From contig JAQUEL010000005.1 in NCBI GenBank assembly GCA_028685295.1, forward strand, positions 1 through 49,808: 49,808 bases of DNA, given 5' to 3'. Under the pieces are notes generated by a model, which searched no databases, was not told where the DNA came from, and saw nothing but the letters and a program-made list of their open reading frames with translations. This stretch comes from a bacterium (GTDB lineage Bacteria > UBP13 > UBA5359). Positions 11,035 through 18,875 of this stretch are shown piece after piece. The position numbers and the translations under genes were made by a program. Positions within the stretch are counted from its first letter, which is position 1, and every line of letters starts with the position of its first letter.

Positions 11035-11607
11035 TTAGATGCTTTCAATATTTCTAGAAGACGGAGATGCTTTTCTACAAATCATACACATCTCTTTTTC
11101 TCCGGCGTGCAACGCGCCGCAACAGATACATTTTACCCAGCCGTGTTCTCGTCTTATCCTTTGGCGACAAAGTTCATGTTCCAAAAATCTGCCGAATGAT
11201 TCCGCCACCAAGCTATCTTTTATAACGGCACTTATTTCCTGTGCCGTTCTGCTATCTTCCTTATCCGGGCCCAAGCGTTTTGGGGATGGTCCCTCACTAT
11301 GCTTATAAACGGCTCCCGCCCTAAAACGTATGTCTGTGATCAAATCAAATCCGATTCTCTCGTTAAGCCGTTTTCTTATTTCCTCTTTCTGCAGGGATAA
11401 TTCCTGCGCCCAGGCAGATCCATTTGTATTTACTGTCATTATACCCGAAAAGACCCTCTGTGGCGAAGTATTTCTGCTTACTCCTTTGCCGACAACTTCC
11501 TCCCAAACAAATAAAATCAATTCCTCTCGCAATCTTCTACTATCCTTAAGATTTCTTAAAATACGAGAGATGATTTTTTCAACGGATATAAATCCGCTTC
11601 TACTCAT
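11035..11607 (-). CDS. DUF721 / DciA-like protein with C-terminal zinc finger
   Basis: About 190 residues. The N-terminal ~95 residues resemble the DUF721 family (segments VWEEVVGKGVSRNT, RVFSGIMTVNTNGSAWAQEL), whose best-known member, DciA, helps load the replicative helicase in many bacteria. A linker is followed by a C-terminal CICCGALHAGEKEMCMIC cluster (C-x2-C and C-x2-C), likely a zinc ribbon. The ATG at 11607 follows GAGGG by five bases; a TTG at 11619, overlapping the recF stop, is the alternative. The position after recF in the dnaA operon fits a replication or repair role. The helicase-loading function in this lineage is inference. Confidence 0.75.
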   Translation of the reverse strand: MSRSGFISVEKIISRILRNLKDSRRLREELILFVWEEVVGKGVSRNTSPQRVFSGIMTVNTNGSAWAQELSLQKEEIRKRLNERIGFDLITDIRFRAGAVYKHSEGPSPKRLGPDKEDSRTAQEISAVIKDSLVAESFGRFLEHELCRQRIRREHGWVKCICCGALHAGEKEMCMICRKASPSSRNIESI

Positions 11608-11615
11608 TTGTTCCC

Positions 11616-12740
11616 TCAAACAGCATTAGAGATATTTCCCTCTTTCACCCTGTAAATTGTCGCTGTTGCAGACGATATAAAAGGAATAAATCTTTCTTCC
11701 GCCGTAGTTATAAATGCCTGTATTCCCTCTTTGGATATCTCTCTTATAAGGTATCCTTTTCTCTGATCATCCAATTCAGATAAAACATCATCAAGTAAGA
11801 GCACCGGCCACTCTCTCACTTTCCTTTTCACCATATCCATAGCTGCTAATTTGAATGCAAGCACTGCTGTACGCTGTTCTCCCTGAGACCCATATACGTG
11901 GATATCTCTATCTCCCAAAAATATCCTTACATCATCTCTATGCGGCCCTACCAATGTTGTCTTATAAATATCCTCTCTCTTTGCCTCCTGCCTGATCAAA
12001 TCACTATATGCAAGAGATATATCCGCCTCTTCCAATTCTTCATACTTACCCATTCTTTCCAGCACTCTGTTAACATACATTATGTTAAGTCCATCACCTC
12101 GTTCCGTCAACAGACGATGCCTTTCTGCCGCTAGAATGGATATCTCTTCAAGATATTGCTTGCGCCTTTTTATGATTCGGCTGCCCAAAGTTACCAATTG
12201 CTCACTCCAGACATCCGTTTCTTCGGAGAAGGCCCCTTTTCTTTTAATCAACACATTTCTGTTTCTGAGAACCCTGTTGTATTGCTGCAGATGATGACAG
12301 TGTAATCTGCTTATCTGGGATATCTCCCTATTTAAAACAATTCTTCTCTCCCCCGGACCCCCTTTTATCATCTTAAGGTCCTCCGGGATGAAACAGACAG
12401 CATTTACCTCGCCTATAAGATCAATACACCTTCCTATGTTGGCATTGATTTTAACATGCTTGCTCTTATCTCTGGCTACGGCTAAAGAAACCTCTATATC
12501 ACCACGCTCTTCTCTACCTAACACAGCTTCCACAAAAGCACAGGGCTCTCCTGTTTTTATCATTTCCTGATCCCGGGCCGTCCTGGGGGATTTTGTAGCC
12601 GCCGTTACATATACCGCTTCCAATAAGTTGCTCTTTCCCTGGCCGTTTTTACCGAAAAGAACATTAAGACCATGGGATGGAGCAAAATCCAGTCTCTGAT
12701 AGTTTCTGAAGTTTACCAGTCTTATTCTCTTTAGATACAA
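11616..12740 (-). CDS. recF: DNA replication/repair protein RecF
   Basis: A 374-residue SMC-like ATPase that helps load RecA at gapped DNA. Walker A is GKNGQGKSNLLEA near residues 30-42, the ABC-type signature YGSQGEQRT is near 283, and Walker B is LLLDDVLSELD near 317. The N-terminus LKRIRLVNFRNY is typical of the family. The start is a TTG at 12740, four bases after the dnaN stop. It stands in the conserved dnaA-dnaN-recF order. Confidence 0.97.
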   Translation of the reverse strand: MYLKRIRLVNFRNYQRLDFAPSHGLNVLFGKNGQGKSNLLEAVYVTAATKSPRTARDQEMIKTGEPCAFVEAVLGREERGDIEVSLAVARDKSKHVKINANIGRCIDLIGEVNAVCFIPEDLKMIKGGPGERRIVLNREISQISRLHCHHLQQYNRVLRNRNVLIKRKGAFSEETDVWSEQLVTLGSRIIKRRKQYLEEISILAAERHRLLTERGDGLNIMYVNRVLERMGKYEELEEADISLAYSDLIRQEAKREDIYKTTLVGPHRDDVRIFLGDRDIHVYGSQGEQRTAVLAFKLAAMDMVKRKVREWPVLLLDDVLSELDDQRKGYLIREISKEGIQAFITTAEERFIPFISSATATIYRVKEGNISNAV

Positions 12741-12744
12741 TATC

Positions 12745-13851
12745 TCATCCCATCTTTACCGGCATAACTACATAAGTATACCCTTCTTTTCCTACAGGTC
12801 TTATAATAGCCGGACTTAACGAAGTGCCGGTTTTTATCTCCACTATCTCTTCGTCGAGGTTACCGAGAATGTCCAGAAGGTATCTGGCATTAAAAGCTAT
12901 ATCCATATCTTCGCCGTCATACTGCGCATTTATTTCCTCATAAACATCGCCAACATCCTGTGTTACCGCTGTAACGGCTATTCTTTCTGCTGAAAAGCTC
13001 ATTTTTACTACATGAGAGCCTTCTTTAGCAAGAATATGCGCTCCCTTGACAGCCTTGGTTATTTCGTCTCTGGAAGCAACGGTTCCAGAAGGAAGATTGC
13101 CGGGTATGACCTGTCTATAATTAGGATATTTACCCTCGATAATTCTGGAAACCAGAACTATTTTATTATAAATAAAGGCAACTTGATTGGAGAGAACTCT
13201 TATAACAACCTCTCCTTCCCCTGAAGAAAGAAGACGGCTTAACTCATTAAACGTTCTTTCCGGAATAATTAGAGCAATCTGTTCTTGAGATAGTTCAGGC
13301 AAAGAGATGCTGCGTAATGCTAATCTATGTCCGTCGGTAGCTGCAAGGTTGATATTATTTCCTTCCACTTCCAACAAAACGCCGGTCAGAATGGGTCTTG
13401 TTTCATCCTGCGAGGAAGCAAATATTACCTGTCTGATGGCCTGTTGCAATATAGCTGCGGGAATTTCGCATATATCTCCTTTTTCCAACTCAGGGAAAAG
13501 AGGGTATTCCGAAGCAGGAAGTGTCCGTATACTATATTTTGATTTTCCTTGCTTTACCAGAAGTTCATGTTCTTTTTCCTGACAAAGCTCTATCTCTTCG
13601 CCAGGAAGGTTGGATATTATCTCATAAAGAAGTTTAGCCGGCACGGTAACACTCCCGTTAGATTCCACTTGTGCTTTTACCGCTGTTTTTAACCCTATCT
13701 CCAAATCTGTTCCGGTGAAAAGAAGATGGCCTTCCTCGAACTCTATCAGCGTATTTCCAAGAATAGGTTGTGTGCTTCTATTGGATACGGCTCTCATTAT
13801 GGCTTGTAATGTAGATGCTAAACAGCTCTTTTCTATTTTGGCTTTCAACAC
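12745..13851 (-). CDS. dnaN: DNA polymerase III beta sliding clamp
   Basis: A 368-residue DNA clamp built of three similar domains; it tethers DNA polymerase to the template. Recognisable segments are NTLIEFEEGHLLFTGTDLEIG, LTGVLLEV and NLAATDGHRLALR, with a C-terminal PVKMG near the end (the usual VMPM region). The start is GTG at 13851 (or TTG at 13848) after GGGAGG. It lies downstream of dnaA across the DnaA-trio region. Confidence 0.97.
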   Translation of the reverse strand: MLKAKIEKSCLASTLQAIMRAVSNRSTQPILGNTLIEFEEGHLLFTGTDLEIGLKTAVKAQVESNGSVTVPAKLLYEIISNLPGEEIELCQEKEHELLVKQGKSKYSIRTLPASEYPLFPELEKGDICEIPAAILQQAIRQVIFASSQDETRPILTGVLLEVEGNNINLAATDGHRLALRSISLPELSQEQIALIIPERTFNELSRLLSSGEGEVVIRVLSNQVAFIYNKIVLVSRIIEGKYPNYRQVIPGNLPSGTVASRDEITKAVKGAHILAKEGSHVVKMSFSAERIAVTAVTQDVGDVYEEINAQYDGEDMDIAFNARYLLDILGNLDEEIVEIKTGTSLSPAIIRPVGKEGYTYVVMPVKMG

Positions 13852-13894
13852 TTTACCTCCCCCTACGTAGTACTAGTTTAACAATGTACTTTTT

Positions 13895-13912
13895 TAGTAG
13901 TAATAGTAGTAG
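13895..13912 (+). promoter_or_regulatory. DnaA-trio element (six TAG/TAA trinucleotides)
   Basis: The plus strand reads TAG TAG TAA TAG TAG TAG, the trinucleotide repeat that DnaA oligomers use to grip single-stranded DNA during origin melting. It is followed by TTACC and then a degenerate box (CTTGATAA), the same order as trio, spacer, DnaA box in B. subtilis. An AT-rich run lies on the other side. Confidence 0.75.
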
Positions 13913-14018
13913 TTACCTTGATAATGTTGATCTGCTTTCTTTTCAGGCTTATCATGCTCTCTTTGCCTGTGAGCGCTCTGTTGAAAACATTGTTGATGTA
14001 CGATGCCTTTATGCTTCT

Positions 14019-14027
14019 TTATCAACA
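14019..14027 (+). promoter_or_regulatory. DnaA box (one mismatch)
   Basis: TTATCAACA differs from TTATCCACA at one position. Confidence 0.65.
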
Positions 14028-14069
14028 GTTTTTTTCTTATCTTCAATTATCCCTGCGTTGGTCACATGT

Positions 14070-14078
14070 TTATCCACA
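14070..14078 (+). promoter_or_regulatory. DnaA box (perfect consensus)
   Basis: TTATCCACA, an exact match to the high-affinity DnaA box, 26 bases beyond the dnaA stop codon. Confidence 0.8.
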
Positions 14079-14103
14079 GTTTGGGATATGAGAATACTCA
14101 CCT

Positions 14104-15468
14104 TTAATTCCTCAATCTTTCAGTTAAGGATTTCAACACTTTATTTAAATTCTCATCGACCAGGCTTAATTTCTTTATTTGATTACAGGCATGTATTACG
14201 GTAGAGTGATCCTTCCCCCCAAATTGATTGCCTATATCCGGCAAAGAAGCTTCCGTCATCTCTCGGCATAAGAACATGGCGATCTGCCTTGGGAAAACGA
14301 TATTTCGGGTTCTTTTTGAGGATTTCATCTCCGCTATCTTTATATTGAAATGTTCAGCTACAGTCTTTTGTATATTCTGTATTGTCATCTCCTTCGGTCT
14401 GTTTTTTGGCAGGATATCTTTAAGCACTTCAGTTGCTCGTTCTATCGTGATCGGGGTATTGGTTAACGATGAGAACGCGGTTATTCTTATAAGCGCACCT
14501 TCCAGTTCCCGGATATTATTGGAGATGTTGTTAGCTATAAATTCAATAACATCATCAGGTATATCCAGTTCATCCTTATTTGCTTTTCTTTGCAAAATAG
14601 CTATTCTCGTTTCGAAATCAGGGGGCTGAATATCTATTGTTAATCCCCATTTAAGCCTTGAACGCAATCTTTCATCTGTAAGATGTAGTTCGCTCGGGGG
14701 ACGATCGCTGGTTATAACAATTTGCTTGTTTGTTTCGTGAAGGGTATTAAACGTGTGGAAGAATTCCTCCTGTGTTCTATCTTTGCCGGCAATGAATTGA
14801 ATATCATCGACCAACCAAATATCCACGTTCCTATATCTATTTCTGAATTCTGTTGTTCGTTCCTCGCGTATAGAGGCGATGACATCATTGGTGAACTTCT
14901 CTGCAGAAACATATATTACATGAGGGCTGTTTTTGTCACTATTGATATAGTTCCCTATGGCATGCATAAGATGTGTTTTTCCCAGACCTACTCCTCCATA
15001 AATAAAAAGAGGGTTATACATAATTGCCGGAGATTTAGCTACGGCCAGCGAGGCCGCCTGGGCAAACCGGTTACTATTACCGACAACAAAAGTATCGAAA
15101 TTATATTTAGGATTAATGGGGATAAATGAAAAAGCATCTCTTTCCAAGCTTTCTGATGATCTTCGTGATCCCTTTTTTCTCGACCTTTCTATTATCGGCG
15201 GCAACTCATCCTCTTCCATAACGACGAATTTTAATTTAACATTGCTGTTACAAATGGCTTTGAGAGTATCTTCGATTGCTCGTGAAGATCTCTTCTCAAT
15301 CCAATCTTTAGCGAAATCGCTGGATACTCCCACAGTGAAAATATTATCCTTAAAGGAGATGGGCGAAATAGTTTTAAGCCAGGTTTCGAATCCCGGCTTG
15401 TTGGTTTTTGTTTTAAGAAGAATAAGGGCTTTATTCCAAATCTCCATATGAGGGGCGTTTTTAGGCAT
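14104..15468 (-). CDS. dnaA: Chromosomal replication initiator protein DnaA
   Basis: A 454-residue AAA+ initiator. Domain I is at ~1-85, with a short linker. Domain III has Walker A GGVGLGKTH near 158 and Walker B LVDDIQF near 217. Domain IV carries the DNA-binding signature DIGNQFGGKDHSTVIHAC near 415-432. It recognises TTATCCACA boxes, present on both sides of the gene. The ATG at 15468 has a GGAGG 12 bases upstream; an internal ATG at 15447 is a less likely alternative. It is immediately preceded by the GHKL/HTH gene with a 42-base gap. Confidence 0.98.
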   Translation of the reverse strand: MPKNAPHMEIWNKALILLKTKTNKPGFETWLKTISPISFKDNIFTVGVSSDFAKDWIEKRSSRAIEDTLKAICNSNVKLKFVVMEEDELPPIIERSRKKGSRRSSESLERDAFSFIPINPKYNFDTFVVGNSNRFAQAASLAVAKSPAIMYNPLFIYGGVGLGKTHLMHAIGNYINSDKNSPHVIYVSAEKFTNDVIASIREERTTEFRNRYRNVDIWLVDDIQFIAGKDRTQEEFFHTFNTLHETNKQIVITSDRPPSELHLTDERLRSRLKWGLTIDIQPPDFETRIAILQRKANKDELDIPDDVIEFIANNISNNIRELEGALIRITAFSSLTNTPITIERATEVLKDILPKNRPKEMTIQNIQKTVAEHFNIKIAEMKSSKRTRNIVFPRQIAMFLCREMTEASLPDIGNQFGGKDHSTVIHACNQIKKLSLVDENLNKVLKSLTERLRN

Positions 15469-15510
15469 AGTTTAATAAAACCTCCAATAATAGCTGTAAA
15501 CGGTTACTAT

Positions 15511-16326
15511 TTATTTTAAAATAAGATCAACTTGCACCAACCCTTCCTCGGTAAGCGATCTCTTACCGTTCTCATCACAACGTAAAAGATCTATCTTCTC
15601 CAGATACGCCATATCTCTATGCGCTGTGCTAAGGCTTATATTGAGTTCCTTAGCTACTATGCTCGGGCCTGCAATGCTCAATTCCGTAATAAGCAGAAGC
15701 ACTCTTTTTTGGCGATCCGTAAGTGCCGGCAGCGGTTTTCGTTTTCTTCTACTCTCTTCTTTTTGTTCCGTACCCGTGTCCCCGGATGAATTAGGTCCCA
15801 AGGACAAAGTTATAACGGTTCCTTGAGATAGATTATCCTCTATAGTTATGATTCCACCTATGTAGCTCAGAGTCTCTTTAACAATAGGCAGTCCTGAACC
15901 AACGCCTTTTATATACTCCTTAACCTGGGCATTTGCTGTGGAAAAACCTGGTAGAAAGGCTTTTTCCTTGTTTTTTATTCCCGGTCCCCGATCGGAAATG
16001 CGGATCGTATTACCATCATCCAGGACAGTTATTATAGCATCCTGGAAATAAGCATGAATAAGGTTTTCCACTAACTCTTTAATTATAATATAAGGAAGTT
16101 TCCCTCCCTTGCTCTGGGATGCCTCATACGTCTTTGCCGCTAAAAGGTGTATAAATTCAAGGTAGTTGCTACTACTAAGTTCTATTACACGTGGCGAGGA
16201 CAAAGGAGAATCATATATCGCCAGGCGAACGCGAGATTCCTTTCCCAGCAAAGGGTGTGCGCTTTTATCAAAGGGATGGGAAAGGTTTCCCTCCTTTACC
16301 GTAACTTTTCGAGGATACTTCCGCAT
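15511..16326 (-). CDS. GHKL-type ATPase fused to winged-helix DNA-binding domain, next to dnaA
   Basis: A 271-residue protein that I cannot assign to a named gene. Residues ~80-176 form a histidine-kinase-like ATPase: N-box KELVENLIHAYF (83-94, N88), G1 box SDRGPGI (111-117), G2 box KGVGSGLPIVKETL (140-153) and a GT motif at 169-170. No phospho-acceptor histidine domain, sensor or membrane segment is visible. After a charged linker (177-200), residues 203-270 form a helix-turn-helix of winged type (ILLITELSIAGPSIVAKELNISLSTAHRDMAYLEKIDLL region). It is thus an ATP-binding DNA-binding protein, more like anti-sigma or SpoIIAB-type ATPases coupled to a regulator. It is first of the dnaA operon, inside the origin. 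The ATG at 16326 lacks a clear ribosome site and lies close to a possible -10 (TTATAC at 16343-16338 on the minus strand), so it may be nearly leaderless. Confidence 0.8.
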   Translation of the reverse strand: MRKYPRKVTVKEGNLSHPFDKSAHPLLGKESRVRLAIYDSPLSSPRVIELSSSNYLEFIHLLAAKTYEASQSKGGKLPYIIIKELVENLIHAYFQDAIITVLDDGNTIRISDRGPGIKNKEKAFLPGFSTANAQVKEYIKGVGSGLPIVKETLSYIGGIITIEDNLSQGTVITLSLGPNSSGDTGTEQKEESRRKRKPLPALTDRQKRVLLLITELSIAGPSIVAKELNISLSTAHRDMAYLEKIDLLRCDENGKRSLTEEGLVQVDLILK

Positions 16327-16456
16327 TTTTCAACACCGTATAATCCTTTATACCAACAATAATACATATTCTGTGAACAGAAGCGGAATCCTGCCTTTCC
16401 GACTTTCTTCCGGGCTTTCCAGAAAGCATATCAGTCAACGGAATATGCCGGAAAGC

Positions 16457-16465
16457 TGTGGAAAA
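16457..16465 (-). promoter_or_regulatory. DnaA box-like site
   Basis: Reads TTTTCCACA on the minus strand, one mismatch from TTATCCACA. Confidence 0.5.
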
Positions 16466-16584
16466 AAAGAGCGCCGAGAATAGAGGGGAAAGGCGCTGTC
16501 TTAAAATCTTTTCATCCGACAAAGTCCCTTCTTGTGCAGCATAAAGGCCGCTTGTTCTGCTGGTAAGGCAATGTCAATAGGATC

Positions 16585-16616
16585 TTTTCCACAAAACTAT
16601 CCACAGATGTTGATAA
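16585..16616. promoter_or_regulatory. Cluster of three DnaA box-like sites
   Basis: TTTTCCACA (16585-16593, plus), CTATCCACA (16597-16605, plus) and TGTTGATAA (16608-16616, i.e. TTATCAACA on minus). Each has one mismatch to the consensus, and they are packed into 32 bases. Close packing in mixed orientation is typical of origin DnaA arrays. Confidence 0.7.
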
Positions 16617-16770
16617 CTTTGATTGTTTAGTAATGATAACAGACGAAAAGCCCTTTTTCAATTGGCTTCAATAGCAGCACTTAATTCTCGTCTCCTTTAC
16701 AAGCCCTTTAGCGACACGATCTGTTTGTCGTCACTACAGTCTAATATGGTATGGGGACTTCTACAGCTGC

Positions 16771-16799
16771 TTGCTGTGGCATAGTGCCTGTGTTATAAT
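16771..16799 (+). promoter_or_regulatory. rpmH promoter
   Basis: TTGCTG (16771-16776), a 17-base spacer ending in TGT, then TATAAT (16794-16799). Perfect -10 with TGn extension, 31 bases before the rpmH start codon. Confidence 0.7.
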
Positions 16800-16830
16800 C
16801 CCCCTATAATTTTGTAAGGATGAAAAAGAG

Positions 16831-16965
16831 ATGAAAAGAACTTATCAGCCAAAGGTAAGAAGAAGAAAAAGGGTTCACGGGTTTCTTTCCAGGATGAGCA
16901 CTCCCGGTGGACGGAGAGTTATCAAGGCCCGAAGAGATAAAGGTAGAAAGGTCCTGTCCGTTTAG
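16831..16965 (+). CDS. rpmH: 50S ribosomal protein L34
   Basis: A 44-residue, very basic protein, the usual L34 length. It begins [18 protein letters not shown] and ends [13 protein letters not shown], and contains the conserved [11 protein letters not shown] segment. It is part of the large ribosomal subunit. An AAGGA precedes the start. First gene of the rightward operon, 11 bases before rnpA. The CTGTCC/GGACAG inverted repeat straddling the stop codon may form a small hairpin between rpmH and rnpA, which would fit the unequal expression of these two products. Confidence 0.97.
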   Translation: MKRTYQPKVRRRKRVHGFLSRMSTPGGRRVIKARRDKGRKVLSV

Positions 16966-16976
16966 GACAGTCTTTC

Positions 16977-17321
16977 GTGCGCAGGGAGAGTCTAAAAAGA
17001 AGGCGTGAATTTACCGATCTCTATCAGCGTGGATACAGGTATTCCAATGCATTGCTGGTTCTCAGAGTCATTCATACCGAAGAGGATAAGCAAGGGGTAG
17101 GATTGGCTGTCAGCAAAAAGATAGGAAGCGCGGTTCTTAGAAACAGGGTTAAGAGATTGCTGAGAGAAGCGGTTCGACAGGAAATAGAAGAAGTGGTTTC
17201 GAGAGTAAACCTTCTTCTGATCGCTCGAAAGGGTATTGAATCGGCAACCGCTCAGAGCATTAAAGCAGCCGTAAAGGAGCTTTTCAAACGTGCGCACCTA
17301 TATAAAGCTGATGTTGGCTAA
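16977..17321 (+). CDS. rnpA: Ribonuclease P protein component
   Basis: A 114-residue basic protein that assists the RNase P RNA in tRNA 5' maturation. The family signature RNRVKRLLREAVR is at ~54-66, and the N-terminal LKRRREFTDLYQRG is typical. The start is a GTG at 16977, giving the normal short lead. Located directly between rpmH and yidD, as in most bacteria. Confidence 0.96.
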   Translation: MRRESLKRRREFTDLYQRGYRYSNALLVLRVIHTEEDKQGVGLAVSKKIGSAVLRNRVKRLLREAVRQEIEEVVSRVNLLLIARKGIESATAQSIKAAVKELFKRAHLYKADVG

Positions 17322-17523
17322 AATAGCTCTGACGGTGATACGATTATACCAGCGTTTTTTATCTCCTGCTTTTTCTTCGGCCTGTCGTTTTAGTCCTAGC
17401 TGCTCCAATTATGCTTATCAGGCAATAGATAAATATGGAATAGTAAAGGGGCTTTTTTTAACTGTCAGGCGTGTTTTAAGATGTCATCCCTTCAATCCCG
17501 GAGGAGAGGATCCCATTCCTTAA
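17290..17523 (+). CDS. yidD: Membrane protein insertion efficiency factor YidD
   Basis: A 77-residue member of the YidD (DUF37) family, thought to help YidC-dependent membrane insertion. The family core IRLYQRFLSPAF and CRFSPSCSNYAYQAI is followed by the RVLRCHPFNPGGEDPIP C-terminus, all typical. An AAAGGAG ten bases upstream supports the GTG at 17290; an ATG at 17311 is also possible. It overlaps the rnpA 3' end by 32 bases, a common arrangement. Confidence 0.95.
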   Translation: MRTYIKLMLAKIALTVIRLYQRFLSPAFSSACRFSPSCSNYAYQAIDKYGIVKGLFLTVRRVLRCHPFNPGGEDPIP

Positions 17524-17556
17524 ATTGCGCCGTTAAATGGAGGATTGCATAACAGA

Positions 17557-18204
17557 ATGTGGAGTTTTTTAGTTAATATTATGAAGGACGTTCTGTCCTT
17601 CTTTTACCAGTGGACGGGCAACTATGGTGTAGCTGTTATTCTACTTACGGTAGTAGTTAAAGCCGTATTGTATCCCCTCACGCATCAACAATTCAAATCC
17701 ATGAGGGATATGCAGAAGATTCAGCCGATGATGAAAGAATTGCAGGATAAATACAAGGATAAGCCGGAGGAGCTTCAGAAAAGGATGCTGAATCTCTATA
17801 AGGAGCATAAAGTAAATCCGTTGGGCGGATGCTTACCATTGCTAATCCAAATGCCTATTCTTTTCATGCTTTATTCTGCGGTGCTATCTTTTAAAACGGC
17901 GTTTGCCACGGAGGGTTTTCTTTGGATAAGCAACCTTGCTCTTCCTGATATTCCGTTGCTTCTGCTTTATGCCGTCAGCCTTTATCTATCGTCAAAAATG
18001 ACGGTTACGGATCCGTCGCAGGCACAAACACAGAATACAATGGCAGTGATGATGCCCTTTGTTTTTACCTTTATGGCCTGGATATATAAGTGGCCGGCGG
18101 CGTTTATACTTTATTGGCTCGTCTTCAATATATTGAGTACAGCGCAACAGTATTTCATTATGCGTGCGCCGGACAAGGAGAAGCAACAGAACTTAGATAA
18201 ATGA
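17557..18204 (+). CDS. yidC: Membrane protein insertase YidC/SpoIIIJ
   Basis: About 215 residues. Integral membrane insertase of the YidC/Oxa1/Alb3 family, Gram-positive short form without the large periplasmic domain. The first transmembrane segment GVAVILLTVVVKAVLYPL carries the conserved lysine/arginine region. It is followed by a cytoplasmic helical hairpin (QKIQPMMKELQDKYKDKPEEL) and a PLLIQMPILFMLY segment, then two to three further membrane helices. I take the ATG at 17557, although the GGAGG is 13 bases away. A TTG at 17545 is next to that GGAGG and would add four residues. No lipoprotein signal is evident. Confidence 0.93.
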   Translation: MWSFLVNIMKDVLSFFYQWTGNYGVAVILLTVVVKAVLYPLTHQQFKSMRDMQKIQPMMKELQDKYKDKPEELQKRMLNLYKEHKVNPLGGCLPLLIQMPILFMLYSAVLSFKTAFATEGFLWISNLALPDIPLLLLYAVSLYLSSKMTVTDPSQAQTQNTMAVMMPFVFTFMAWIYKWPAAFILYWLVFNILSTAQQYFIMRAPDKEKQQNLDK

Positions 18205-18227
18205 ACCCCAAAAGGAGGGAGACCGTA

Positions 18228-18875
18228 ATGAGAAGTATAGAACAGACAGGAAAGACCGTAGATGAAGCTATACAAGCGGCACTTGAAGCTCTGGGTGTAA
18301 GCCGGGAGGAGATTACGGTCGAGGTCTTGGATGAACCTGTAAAAGGAATGTTCGGTCTCGGAACCAAAGAGGCTCGGATAAAGGTATCAACTAAGGATGG
18401 TGAAGAAGAAACCTTTGGTGGAGCCAGCGCTGAAGATCATCGTAAAGCAAAAGAATGCTTTGAACAAGTCATTTCTCGTATGGGATTGGCTGCCAAGGTT
18501 GAATCCTGGGATGAAGACGGCTATATACATCTAAACGCAGAAGGCCAGGATATGGGTATACTAATCGGTCGACAGGGACAGACTTTGGATGCCCTTCAAT
18601 TTATCATCAATCTTATTCTGAACAAGAACCGTGAAGAACGGATAAGAGTTATCTTGGATGCCGAATTTTATCGTGAGAGAAGAAAGAAACTTTTAGCAAA
18701 TATGGCGGAAAAGATGGCCGCAAGAGCCATTGAAACCGGACAGGAAGCAGTCTTATCGGCAATGACACCTTTTGAACGGCGAGTGATACATACTACCCTT
18801 CAGGGAAATGAGCATGTCATAACTTTCAGCGAAGGAGAAGAACCCTATCGCCGAGTGGTTATACAGCCAAGATAA
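18228..18875 (+). CDS. jag: RNA-binding protein Jag (KhpB)
   Basis: A 215-residue RNA-binding protein with a Jag N-terminal domain (MRSIEQTGKTVDEAIQAAL), a KH domain with IGRQGQTLDALQ near 115, and an R3H domain at the C-terminus (PFERRVIHTTLQG). Known members pair with KhpA and influence cell division and wall synthesis. The ATG at 18228 has AAAGGAGGG eight bases upstream, better than an ATG at 18201 that overlaps yidC. It sits directly after yidC, as in most Firmicutes. Confidence 0.95.
   Translation: MRSIEQTGKTVDEAIQAALEALGVSREEITVEVLDEPVKGMFGLGTKEARIKVSTKDGEEETFGGASAEDHRKAKECFEQVISRMGLAAKVESWDEDGYIHLNAEGQDMGILIGRQGQTLDALQFIINLILNKNREERIRVILDAEFYRERRKKLLANMAEKMAARAIETGQEAVLSAMTPFERRVIHTTLQGNEHVITFSEGEEPYRRVVIQPR

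Larger units (their letters stand above)
13852..14103. other. oriC sub-region between dnaA and dnaN (incC-like) with DNA-unwinding element
   Basis: This 252-base gene-free stretch has one perfect DnaA box (TTATCCACA at 14070-14078), one near-perfect box (TTATCAACA at 14019-14027) and several degenerate TGTTGAT segments. Six TAG/TAA trios lie at 13895-13912. In Bacillus subtilis the unwinding element with DnaA-trios also lies between dnaA and dnaN. Function is inferred from these elements. Confidence 0.75.
16327..16830. other. Gene-free origin region between the divergent arms (oriC upstream part)
   Basis: 504 bases without a convincing gene. It holds four sequences within one mismatch of the DnaA box (16457-16465, 16585-16593, 16597-16605, 16608-16616), AT-rich runs around 16617-16640, and at its right end the rpmH promoter. 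Strand bias of genes flips here. No second set of clear trios is seen. This is the equivalent of the rpmH-dnaA spacer that carries the upstream half of oriC in other Firmicutes. Confidence 0.7.

Noticed and set aside
16338-16343. -10-like TTATAC before the GHKL/HTH gene
   Set aside because: No matching -35 and it would give an almost leaderless transcript; mentioned only as a possibility under the gene.
16617-16640. Trio-like TAG/TAA bases next to the upstream DnaA array
   Set aside because: Only two trios and wrong order relative to the nearest boxes; the 13895 element is far more convincing.
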